NCBI GenBank assembly: GCA_002434005.1
Contig: DJJF01000017.1
Span: forward strand, 1 to 5,906
Length of the DNA stretch: 5,906 nucleotides
Direction: 5' to 3'
Origin: Candidatus Saccharibacteria bacterium UBA6575
GTDB taxonomy: Bacteria > Patescibacteriota > Saccharimonadia > Saccharimonadales > Saccharimonadaceae
Notes under the pieces: generated by a model
Told to the model about the DNA's origin: nothing
The model's input: the letters and a program-made list of their open reading frames with translations, nothing else
Database searches by the model: none
Translations under genes and position numbers: made by a program
Shown: positions 1-5,790 of the stretch, one piece after another
Layout: each line of letters begins with the position of its first letter
Position numbering within the stretch: the first letter of the stretch is position 1

Positions 1-6
1 AACAGT

Positions 7-31
7 AAAAGAAAAATCGCCCGAACGATTT
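7..31 (-). terminator. Rho-independent terminator of the tRNA-Pro gene
   Basis: Read on the minus strand, a perfect 6-bp stem AAATCG/CGATTT (arms 26-31 and 14-19) encloses the loop TTCGGG and is followed directly by a T-rich tail, TTCTTTT (13-7). It lies 15 nt after the encoded CCA end of the tRNA, as expected for an intrinsic terminator. On the plus strand no T-run follows the hairpin, so it should act only in the minus direction. The stem is short, so its strength is uncertain. Confidence 0.75.
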
Positions 32-45
32 CAGTCTATCTTTCA

Positions 46-122
46 TGGTCGGGGTGAAAGTACTCGAACCTTCGACCTCACGGTACCAAACCGCGCGCGA
101 TAGCCAACTGCGCCACACCCCG
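46..122 (-). tRNA. tRNA-Pro, anticodon UGG, CCA encoded
   Basis: The minus strand folds into a 77-nt cloverleaf. The acceptor stem is perfect (CGGGGTG with CACCCCG), the discriminator is A73 and the CCA end is encoded (48-46). C1-G72, A73, G35 and G36 fit bacterial proline identity. The anticodon loop reads TTTGGTA, giving anticodon UGG on a 5-bp stem with one G-U pair. Three positions are unusual. Residue 37 is U, where tRNA-Pro normally carries the G37 that TrmD methylates. The near-universal G53-C61 pair is a G-A mismatch. C13-U22 does not pair. A TATAAT box upstream (154-149) and a terminator downstream suggest the gene is expressed. A decaying copy, or sequence errors at two positions, remain possible. 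Confidence 0.9.
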
Positions 123-148
123 AAGTGTGAAATGGGAATACCTGGATG

Positions 149-154
149 ATTATA
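149..154 (-). promoter_or_regulatory. -10 box of the tRNA-Pro promoter
   Basis: A perfect consensus TATAAT is read on the minus strand at 154-149. It predicts transcription from about position 142, giving a leader of about 20 nt before the tRNA 5' end at 122. With a 17-bp spacer the -35 position reads TGGTAA (177-172), which matches TTGACA at only three of six bases. Its position diverges from the peroxiredoxin promoter just to its right. Confidence 0.7.
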
Positions 155-178
155 GCCCAAACTCACCCCTATTACCAG

Positions 179-187
179 TGGTACAAT
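179..187 (+). promoter_or_regulatory. Extended -10 promoter of the peroxiredoxin gene
   Basis: TGG-TACAAT (179-187) is an extended -10 element: TGn directly followed by a hexamer one base from TATAAT. No convincing -35 box is seen. The hexamer ends 6 nt before the ATG at 194, so the usual 7-nt distance to the start point puts +1 on the A of that ATG. This implies a leaderless mRNA. It also argues against the in-frame upstream ATG at 146, which would lie outside the transcript. Confidence 0.65.
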
Positions 188-193
188 AAGTAT

Positions 194-652
194 ATGAAGC
201 AACCTCCATATGATGCACCAGATTTTACACTCCCTGACCCAGATGGCAAAACAGTTTCGCTACGCGATTTTGCGGGCAAGTGGCTAGTGCTATATTTTTA
301 CCCAAAGGACGATACGCCAGGTTGTACGATTGAAGCATGTAGCCTGCGAGATGCGCACACTGACATAACTTCTTTAGGTGCTCATGTGGTTGGTATAAGT
401 AAAGATGATGCGCCATCGCATGCCAAATTTCGCGCAAAACACTCATTGAACTTCACGTTGCTAAGCGACGCTGAAGGCAAGACGATCGAGGCGTATGGGT
501 GCTGGGGGAAGAAAATGTTTGGACGCGAGGGCATTTTACGGCGTACATTCCTAATTGATCCGTCGGGTACGGTCGTAAAAGTTTGGGGAAGGGTGATTCC
601 TGAAGGTCATGGTGGACAGATTGTCGCTGAGCTGAAAAAGCATCAGACCTAA
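194..652 (+). CDS. bcp: Thioredoxin-dependent peroxiredoxin, BCP/PrxQ type
   Basis: A 152-aa cytosolic peroxiredoxin that should reduce H2O2 and organic hydroperoxides, with thioredoxin-like electron donors. The N-terminal APDFTLPDPDGK segment (8-19) is typical of AhpC/TSA proteins. The active site YFYPKDDTPGCTIEACSLRD (34-53) carries the peroxidatic Cys44 and, four residues apart in the same helix, the putative resolving Cys49, the atypical 2-Cys arrangement of E. coli Bcp. Also present are FTLLSD (87-92) and RRTFLID (116-122) with the conserved Arg near 117. Length fits the family (about 150-156). An extra Cys103 sits in GCWGKK, where relatives usually have GVWG. The ORF is open from an ATG at 146, but the start at 194 matches the family's N-terminus and lies at the predicted transcription start. 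The stop codon overlaps that of convergent gatD. Confidence 0.93.
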   Translation: MKQPPYDAPDFTLPDPDGKTVSLRDFAGKWLVLYFYPKDDTPGCTIEACSLRDAHTDITSLGAHVVGISKDDAPSHAKFRAKHSLNFTLLSDAEGKTIEAYGCWGKKMFGREGILRRTFLIDPSGTVVKVWGRVIPEGHGGQIVAELKKHQT

Positions 653-1374
653 CGTGGTCGCGTGAGTGCGATACGTCGCGCTTCGGTAGCAAAACGATCT
701 TCTATGACTGTTGGCGTAAAATCACCAAATTTCTTAGTGGCTGCTTTTTCGATCAACCAATCTGCAATTGCAGGGTTCTTTGGGAGTAAGGATCCGTGCA
801 TATAGCTGCCGATGACATTGCGAACACGTGCGCCCTCGAATTCATCCTTGCCGTTATTTCCAGCACCCTTAATAACTTTGCCGAGTGGCTGCACATCACT
901 TGAAAGATACGTGAGTCCACTATGGTTTTCGTACCCGATGATATCGCCGAACTCATCGCTATGCGCTACGATATTGCCGATCATACGCTCGGGTCCTCCG
1001 TGCGTTTCAAGATTGAAAACGCCGATACCCTTAATTTCATGGCCGTCTTTGGTGCGGAAGAAATTGCCGAACATCTGATAGAGGCCACAAATGACAAGCA
1101 TTGGGGTATCAGCTTGCACTAGTTCGTGAAGTTTTGGCGCTACTTTAATTAAATCTGCTTGAATCTTATCCTGGCCAGCGTCTTGACCACCGCCACCAAT
1201 AACGATGTCGATATCGGTATCGGTAGGCAGGGCGTCACCCGGATTGTATTCGTGGAGCACTGGCTCATATCCGTGCCACTGCGCCCGGCGCATGACGGTT
1301 AACACATTACCCCAGTCACCATATATATTCATATCCTTAGGGTATAGCTGGACGATATTAAGCTTAGGCTTCAT
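649..1374 (-). CDS. gatD: Lipid II isoglutaminyl synthase, glutaminase subunit GatD
   Basis: A 241-aa class I (DJ-1/CobB-CobQ-like) glutamine amidotransferase. It hydrolyses glutamine and passes ammonia to MurT, which amidates the alpha-carboxyl of D-Glu in lipid II to D-isoglutamine at the inner face of the membrane. Visible motifs are the start LNIVQLYPKDMNIYGDWGN (5-23), the IGGGGQD loop (59-65), the nucleophile Cys96 in ICGLYQMFG, GYENHSG (147-153) and the catalytic His193 in SYMHGSLLPKNP. Length matches known GatD proteins (about 240 aa). One oddity is Leu98, at the Cys+2 position that is usually Gly (CGGYQ). The start overlaps the murT stop in an ATGA tetranucleotide and is preceded by the Shine-Dalgarno sequence GAGGT, so translation is probably coupled. 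The stop overlaps that of the convergent peroxiredoxin gene. Confidence 0.93.
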   Translation of the reverse strand: MKPKLNIVQLYPKDMNIYGDWGNVLTVMRRAQWHGYEPVLHEYNPGDALPTDTDIDIVIGGGGQDAGQDKIQADLIKVAPKLHELVQADTPMLVICGLYQMFGNFFRTKDGHEIKGIGVFNLETHGGPERMIGNIVAHSDEFGDIIGYENHSGLTYLSSDVQPLGKVIKGAGNNGKDEFEGARVRNVIGSYMHGSLLPKNPAIADWLIEKAATKKFGDFTPTVIEDRFATEARRIALTRPR

Positions 1375-2648
1375 GAGACTACCTCGACATTTGTAATTTT
1401 TGCGAGTTGACGCCGCAGTGCAAGCATGGCCGTGTAACTGCAGTAGATGCGCTTTGGCTGTGATTCATTAGACTTTATGAAATCCTGGAGTGCTTTTGCC
1501 AGATTAGTTTCAACAGTTTTAACCTCCACTTCGTCATATTGTAGACGAAGTGCCATATCATATGCCCGAACACCAGAAACATGCGAGATACCTGGCGTGA
1601 GTGATTCAAAATCTACATCCCACAACCAGCTCATATCACGACCATCGGCATAGTTATCGTTTATCGCAATCATTGTTGCATAACCGTCAGGGTTGAATGA
1701 TGATAACCCAAGACGAAAGCCGCCGGGATTCTTGACCAAGACTAGTTCGAGCGGTTGCCCACCTACAGTTAACTTTTCTCCCCGACCGAACGCGGGAGTG
1801 ATTGATTCGAGCGTGCTAACAAGCCTAGCTGTGTCTGCCTGGTCGCCGAGTATAGCCTTAACTAAGCAGACAGCAGCAACGGAATTAAAAATGTTGTAGA
1901 TACCTTCAAGTTTGACGGTTGCAGTGTGTTTTTTTGAATCAAGCGAGAATACTGCCGTATGGTCAATTGCTTCCTCTAGTACGGCAAGTGCCTTGGGCGG
2001 TCTGGCAGTCTGTGATGAAGCTCCGCGCATGTCGTCGTCACTCGGGAACTTGCTTCGCAAAGCTTCATCAAGGCCAAAATAGAGGACTTTGTCATTAGGT
2101 AGCTCACGTGAAACTGCGAGGAGTCGCGGATCTTCACGATTTATTACAATCTTGTCGGATGTTTCTTCCGCAATGGTGCGTAGCATACGGGCTGTCGCAT
2201 CAATTTCTCCGAATCGATCTAACTGATCCCTCATGACGTTGAGCAATAGGCTGTAGCGCGGCTTTACGCTTCGAACGAAATGAACAGCATGTGCCTCATC
2301 AAGCTCTAAGACTGCGATATCCGCGTGCAATTTTCCGTTCATGTCAATATCGCCGAGTAACGCGGCTGCGACGCCGCGCGTAAAATTGCTACCTGTGCGG
2401 TTTGTAAATACTTTGAGACCTTGAGATTCGAGTAGCTCTACGACCATTTTGGTTGTTGTCGTTTTTCCATTCGTACCGCTAATGAGAACGACACCTTTCG
2501 GCAGACGAGAGAGGCATGTGCTGATGAAATCTTTATCGATCGTTTCAACGAATAATCCCGGCAGAGCGGAGCCTCCGCCCCTGATTTTCGCAACTTCTTT
2601 GACAGCCTTTCCGAGCAATGTCGTGAGTTGAAGTGGCGGTTTAGGCAT
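1371..2648 (-). CDS. murT: Lipid II isoglutaminyl synthase, Mur ligase subunit MurT
   Basis: A 425-aa Mur ligase-like enzyme. With GatD it uses ATP to activate the D-Glu alpha-carboxyl of lipid II for amidation. The central domain has the P-loop GTNGKTTT (58-65), ELDEAH (115-120) and NVMRDQLDRFGE (137-148). The C-terminal DUF1727/MurT domain has INDNYADG (329-336) and DMSWLWDVDFE (338-348), a segment whose Asp is believed, from the Staphylococcus and Streptococcus complexes, to complete the GatD catalytic triad. Unlike those enzymes it has no four-cysteine zinc ribbon: its only cysteines are 45, 261 and 403. I start it at the ATG at 2648. The in-frame ATG at 2657 lies inside the TATAAT box and could not be transcribed from it. 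The stop overlaps the gatD start by 4 bp, making a two-gene operon. Confidence 0.93.
   Translation of the reverse strand: MPKPPLQLTTLLGKAVKEVAKIRGGGSALPGLFVETIDKDFISTCLSRLPKGVVLISGTNGKTTTTKMVVELLESQGLKVFTNRTGSNFTRGVAAALLGDIDMNGKLHADIAVLELDEAHAVHFVRSVKPRYSLLLNVMRDQLDRFGEIDATARMLRTIAEETSDKIVINREDPRLLAVSRELPNDKVLYFGLDEALRSKFPSDDDMRGASSQTARPPKALAVLEEAIDHTAVFSLDSKKHTATVKLEGIYNIFNSVAAVCLVKAILGDQADTARLVSTLESITPAFGRGEKLTVGGQPLELVLVKNPGGFRLGLSSFNPDGYATMIAINDNYADGRDMSWLWDVDFESLTPGISHVSGVRAYDMALRLQYDEVEVKTVETNLAKALQDFIKSNESQPKRIYCSYTAMLALRRQLAKITNVEVVS
1381..1385 (-). promoter_or_regulatory. Ribosome binding site of gatD
   Basis: GAGGT (minus strand, 1385-1381) lies 6 nt before the gatD ATG at 1374 and inside the end of murT. 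It is the clearest Shine-Dalgarno sequence in the window. The contrast with the promoter-proximal genes, which have no room for one, suggests that internal cistrons use Shine-Dalgarno initiation while first cistrons are leaderless. Confidence 0.65.
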
Positions 2649-2655
2649 ATCCACC

Positions 2656-2667
2656 ATTATACCGTAA
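2656..2667 (-). promoter_or_regulatory. murT-gatD promoter, extended -10 element
   Basis: Read on the minus strand, TTACGGTATAAT (2667-2656) contains a perfect TATAAT hexamer (2661-2656) that ends 7 nt before the murT ATG at 2648. The predicted start point is at about 2649, so the mRNA would be leaderless or carry a single extra base. No TTGACA-like -35 box is seen. The ACGGTA extension recurs at the promoters near 2688 and 5796. Confidence 0.7.
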
Positions 2668-2681
2668 GTGGTAGCGGGAAA

Positions 2682-2693
2682 GTACGGTACAAT
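2682..2693 (+). promoter_or_regulatory. Promoter of the membrane protein-Clp operon, extended -10 element
   Basis: GTACGGTACAAT (2682-2693) ends in the hexamer TACAAT (2688-2693). Seven bases on is the A of the ATG at 2700, so the mRNA is predicted to be leaderless. The element is the mirror image, at 10 of 12 positions, of the murT promoter element, from which it is separated by 14 bp. No -35 box is evident. Confidence 0.65.
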
Positions 2694-2699
2694 ATGAGT

Positions 2700-3083
2700 A
2701 TGATTATCGTGTGGGCGCTCTCGTGGTGGTATAGCGCAGGCTGGAAAGCACGTGTAGTGAGTCTACGCGAGAGACTTGCCGCTAGCTACGATTACTTTTC
2801 GATCGACTTGTTGCTTCGAACGTTATTCAGTCCATTTAGACAAATTTCCGCTGGGAAAGTAAGCGGTCCGATTGGGTTGCAGCTACGTGCATTTGTGGAC
2901 CGATTGATATCTCGTATTATTGGTTCGATCGTGCGCATTATTCTGATTTTCGTAGGTGCAGTATGGCTTGCCCTACAGGCATTGATTGGAGCGTTGCTAC
3001 TCGTTATCTGGCCATTATTACCGTTCGCACCTCTAGTAGGTTTTATTATGATGCTATCTGGCTGGGTACCTGTATGGATGTGA
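2700..3083 (+). CDS. Membrane protein of unknown function, upstream partner of the Clp-like ATPase
   Basis: A 127-aa protein that I do not recognise as a named family. The N-terminal half is amphipathic and rich in Trp and Arg: ALSWWYSAGWKAR (6-18) and DLLLRTLFSPFRQISAG (36-52) look like conserved, membrane-surface segments. The second half (about 73-122) is hydrophobic enough for two membrane helices joined near WPLLPFAP (104-111), ending in WVPVWM. The promoter hexamer ends 6 nt before the ATG at 2700. In-frame ATGs at 2694 and 2628 lie upstream of the predicted transcription start. The end overlaps the start of the ATPase gene by 10 bp. Overlap plus shared membrane location suggests the two proteins work together, but this is inference from context. 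Confidence 0.8.
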   Translation: MIIVWALSWWYSAGWKARVVSLRERLAASYDYFSIDLLLRTLFSPFRQISAGKVSGPIGLQLRAFVDRLISRIIGSIVRIILIFVGAVWLALQALIGALLLVIWPLLPFAPLVGFIMMLSGWVPVWM

Positions 3084-5530
3084 CATTCGAATACACTCAC
3101 CCTAGGATCGCGAAGTCACGGATTGGCAAGTTGTTGACCGGCCTGAATGAGCGGCTATTGATCGTACTTATCCTTGTCTTTAGCGTAAGCGGCATCGCGC
3201 TCATCGTGCTCGGTGTGCCAATTGGTTGGCTCATGCTAGGATTGGCAGCTTGGCCGTATGGGATAGTGGCGTGGTTCCGAGGAGAGCTTAAACGTGTTCC
3301 TGTCGAGACATCTCCTAGATCTATTGCGGGTGTACTCGACTCAGATATAGCTTCGTGTTTGCCAAAAAACCCTTCGCCAAAAGATATCGCGTCGGCTGTG
3401 ATGCAAACCCAGGCCGGACTATTCTACGCTGTTCGGTTTGGTATCACACCGAATTTCCTGTTAGAAATAGCATCACCTGAGCAGTCGCACACGACTGAGG
3501 TGTGGGATGATACTCTCGAATTATTTGAGGAGTTAGATCAAGGCAGCGTAACGGCTGGCATGCTGATCTACGCTATTATCAAACAGTTCCCAGAACATGC
3601 TGCTTTACTTGCGCATAATCACTTGGAGCTTGATGATCTTAAGCAAGGAATCGTATGGCAGTTGCATCTAGGCATGTTGGTTGAAAAGCATAGTGCGCCT
3701 GGACGTACTGGCGGGATTGGAAGAGATTGGTCATTCGGATACACGCCGCTTCTTAACAGGTTCGGCCAAAATATCAGCCAGCAGATCGCCGCTGGAGGAT
3801 TATTGAATGTTGAACTGGAATCGCATAAGGATTCGCTCGACCAGTTGATTGATACGTTTTCAAGTGAAGGACGCCAGAACGCTGTGCTAGTGGGCGAGAC
3901 GGGAGTCGGTAAGACAACTGTTGTGCACGCTTTCGCGGAGCGACTACTTGATGCATCGTCTAAATTACCTGGCAGTCTGAAATTCCGCCAAGTCGTTATG
4001 CTTGATTCTGCGGCATTGCTGTCGGCGGCGCCTGGGAAAGGCGAACTTGAAGATTTAATTATGCGCATATTTAGCGAAGCATTTTCGGCAAAGAATATTA
4101 TATTGTGCTTAGACGACGCGCAGTTATTCTTTGAGGAAGGTATTGGCTCAGTCGATCTTGCAAACGTTTTGCAGCCCATTATTGATGCTGGTCGGCTACG
4201 ATTGATTTTGACAATGGATGAGCAGCGGTTTTTGCAGATAAGCCGACGTAATCCTTCGCTGGTAAATTCGCTGAATCGTGTATCGATCAAGCCGTCATCA
4301 AAAGACGATACTTTGCGGGTGATGCAGGATCAGCTAATCGTGAACGAGTTTAAGCGTAAAGTAACATACACCTATCAATCTCTACAGGAATCGTACAAGT
4401 TGAGTGAGCGCTATGTTCATGATCTAGCCATGCCTGGTCGTGCCTTGAAGCTATTGGAATCTGCCGCAGGATACGCAGAGAACGGTCTTGTAACTATGAA
4501 TTCAGTACAGAAGGCGATTGAACAAACACTCGGTGTCAAAATCGCGGTTGCATCTGAAACTACTGAGCGTGAGACATTATTAAACCTTGAAGATAAGATC
4601 CACGAACGGATGATCAACCAAGTGCGGGCAGTTGGCGTTGTAAGCGATGCACTTAGGCGTGCGCGAGCGGGCGTGCGAAACCAAAATCGGCCAATTGGTA
4701 CGTTCTTATTCCTTGGGCCCACGGGTGTAGGTAAGACGGAGCTTGCTAAGGCGCTTGCGGATGTGTATTTTGGCGGCGAAGATCGTATGATACGACTTGA
4801 TTTGAACGAATATGTACGCAATGAAGATGTAGCTCGATTGATCGCCGACGGCGCAGATGACCCTTCTAGCCTAACTGCTCAGGCGATGAAACAGCCGTTT
4901 AGCGTAGTGCTGCTCGATGAAATCGAAAAAGCCCACCCGAATGTCTTAACTACGCTGCTACAGCTGCTCGATGAAGGTATCTTGCGAGATGTAAAGAATA
5001 GGGAAGTGAGTTTTCGGGATGCGGTTGTTATCGCTACCTCGAACGCAGGTGCGGATCGAATTCGTGAGTATATCGATCGCGGTTACAAGATGGAGCAGTT
5101 TGAGGACCAGCTAGTAGATGAGCTTATTAATTCAGGCCAATTCAGGCCTGAATTCTTGAATCGGTTCGACGAAATAGTGACCTTTAAGCCGCTAGACAAG
5201 CCAGAGCTGATGCAGGTGATTGATCTCATAATTGCTGGGACAAATAAAACTCTCGCCTCGCAAAAGATTACAGTTGCGGTTGATCAAGCCGCAAAAGAAA
5301 TCCTTGTTGAACGTGGCTACGACCCTCGACTCGGTGCTAGGCCGATGCGGCGTATCGTCCAGCGTGTTGTTGAAAACCATATTGCCAAAGCAATTCTGTC
5401 AGGATCAGTTAACCCTGGTGCAACTATTACCATTACATCGACCCAAGTTGAGGAAACACTCGGTAAGAATGATAAGGCTGCCGCTATCGAACAAGAAAGC
5501 GGTTATACAGCAGATTCAGCAAGCGACTGA
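3074..5530 (+). CDS. Membrane-anchored Clp/HSP100-like AAA+ ATPase, two ATPase domains
   Basis: An 818-aa protein of ClpA/ClpC architecture. Two hydrophobic helices (about 28-48 and 49-68) precede a Clp N-domain-like region with two imperfect repeats (about 100-200). D1 has Walker A GETGVGKT (274-281) and a divergent Walker B, LCLDDAQ (344-350). No ClpB/ClpC-type middle domain follows. D2 has Walker A GPTGVGKT (548-555), Walker B VVLLDE (611-616), sensor 1 TSN (655-657), Arg finger Arg697 in RPEFLNRFD, and sensor 2 GAR (754-756). Aromatic pore loops and a ClpP-binding VGF/IGL tripeptide are not found. The usual role of the family is ATP-driven protein unfolding; here a tethered remodelling role is more likely than ClpP-dependent proteolysis. 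The ATG at 3074 lies in the overlap with the upstream gene. An earlier in-frame ATG at 2963 would add 37 residues encoded wholly inside that gene and is rejected. There is no strong Shine-Dalgarno sequence. Confidence 0.92.
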   Translation: MDVTFEYTHPRIAKSRIGKLLTGLNERLLIVLILVFSVSGIALIVLGVPIGWLMLGLAAWPYGIVAWFRGELKRVPVETSPRSIAGVLDSDIASCLPKNPSPKDIASAVMQTQAGLFYAVRFGITPNFLLEIASPEQSHTTEVWDDTLELFEELDQGSVTAGMLIYAIIKQFPEHAALLAHNHLELDDLKQGIVWQLHLGMLVEKHSAPGRTGGIGRDWSFGYTPLLNRFGQNISQQIAAGGLLNVELESHKDSLDQLIDTFSSEGRQNAVLVGETGVGKTTVVHAFAERLLDASSKLPGSLKFRQVVMLDSAALLSAAPGKGELEDLIMRIFSEAFSAKNIILCLDDAQLFFEEGIGSVDLANVLQPIIDAGRLRLILTMDEQRFLQISRRNPSLVNSLNRVSIKPSSKDDTLRVMQDQLIVNEFKRKVTYTYQSLQESYKLSERYVHDLAMPGRALKLLESAAGYAENGLVTMNSVQKAIEQTLGVKIAVASETTERETLLNLEDKIHERMINQVRAVGVVSDALRRARAGVRNQNRPIGTFLFLGPTGVGKTELAKALADVYFGGEDRMIRLDLNEYVRNEDVARLIADGADDPSSLTAQAMKQPFSVVLLDEIEKAHPNVLTTLLQLLDEGILRDVKNREVSFRDAVVIATSNAGADRIREYIDRGYKMEQFEDQLVDELINSGQFRPEFLNRFDEIVTFKPLDKPELMQVIDLIIAGTNKTLASQKITVAVDQAAKEILVERGYDPRLGARPMRRIVQRVVENHIAKAILSGSVNPGATITITSTQVEETLGKNDKAAAIEQESGYTADSASD
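5129..5154. repeat. Tandem 10-bp repeat ending in a perfect 16-bp palindrome
   Basis: AATTCAGGCC occurs twice back to back (5129-5138, 5139-5148). The second copy begins the perfect palindrome AATTCAGGCCTGAATT (5139-5154). It lies inside the ATPase gene over the conserved Arg-finger segment (residues around 686-695), so protein constraint explains part of it. Confidence 0.7.
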
Positions 5531-5784
5531 TTTCTTCTCGAGACGTAGGCGTATACCAGTCCGAATGCAAAGAGGTAACCAAGCAAAATAGCGCACTTGA
5601 TATCTAGCGGGTTGCGCATTAATAGCCCTGTGCCAAGCAGCATGCCGAGCGCGGTAATTGCCGCGTTTAGCTTTAGATACTCTATGCGAATTCGGTGTGA
5701 TAATGCTGCCGCGATAGCAAAGACGGAAGTAGCAGATAGGGACGCGACCATGAGTAATATGTGTAGAGCGAGAATGATAGTCAT
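5503..5784 (-). CDS. Small membrane protein with three predicted helices, unknown function
   Basis: A 93-aa hydrophobic protein not matched to a known family. Predicted membrane helices lie at about 4-28, 39-56 and 62-82. The positively charged segments after the first helix (HRIRIEYLK, 30-38) and after the third (SRRN, 82-85) predict an outside N-terminus and cytoplasmic C-terminus by the positive-inside rule, consistent with three crossings. A TATAGT box ending 6 nt before the ATG supports a real, leaderless gene. Its last 28 bp overlap the end of the convergent Clp-like gene. It lies downstream of tRNA-Arg on the same strand and could also be reached by read-through, as no terminator separates them. 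Confidence 0.75.
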   Translation of the reverse strand: MTIILALHILLMVASLSATSVFAIAAALSHRIRIEYLKLNAAITALGMLLGTGLLMRNPLDIKCAILLGYLFAFGLVYAYVSRRNQSLAESAV

Positions 5785-5790
5785 ACTACC

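Noticed and set aside
146..193. Sixteen-residue N-terminal extension of the peroxiredoxin (ATG at 146)
   Set aside because: The residues do not resemble the family, and the segment overlaps both the tRNA-Pro promoter and the gene's own promoter. The ATG at 194 fits homologues and the predicted transcription start.
2628..2699. Longer start of the small membrane protein (ATG at 2628 or 2694)
   Set aside because: ATG 2628 lies inside murT and upstream of the promoter. ATG 2694 falls between the -10 box and the predicted start point.
2963..3073. Thirty-seven-residue N-terminal extension of the Clp-like ATPase (ATG at 2963)
   Set aside because: It lies wholly inside the upstream membrane protein gene in another frame and encodes no recognisable motif. 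The ATG at 3074 gives a normal short overlap.
1371..3083. UGA read as glycine, as in Gracilibacteria/Absconditabacteria
   Set aside because: TGA ends murT, the small membrane protein and the ATPase at sensible places, and no gene contains an in-frame TGA, so the standard code fits.
3619..4290. 223-residue open frame antisense to the ATPase gene
   Set aside because: It is rich in serine, arginine and cysteine with no motif, and lies opposite a strongly conserved AAA+ domain. It is a shadow of that gene's codon pattern.
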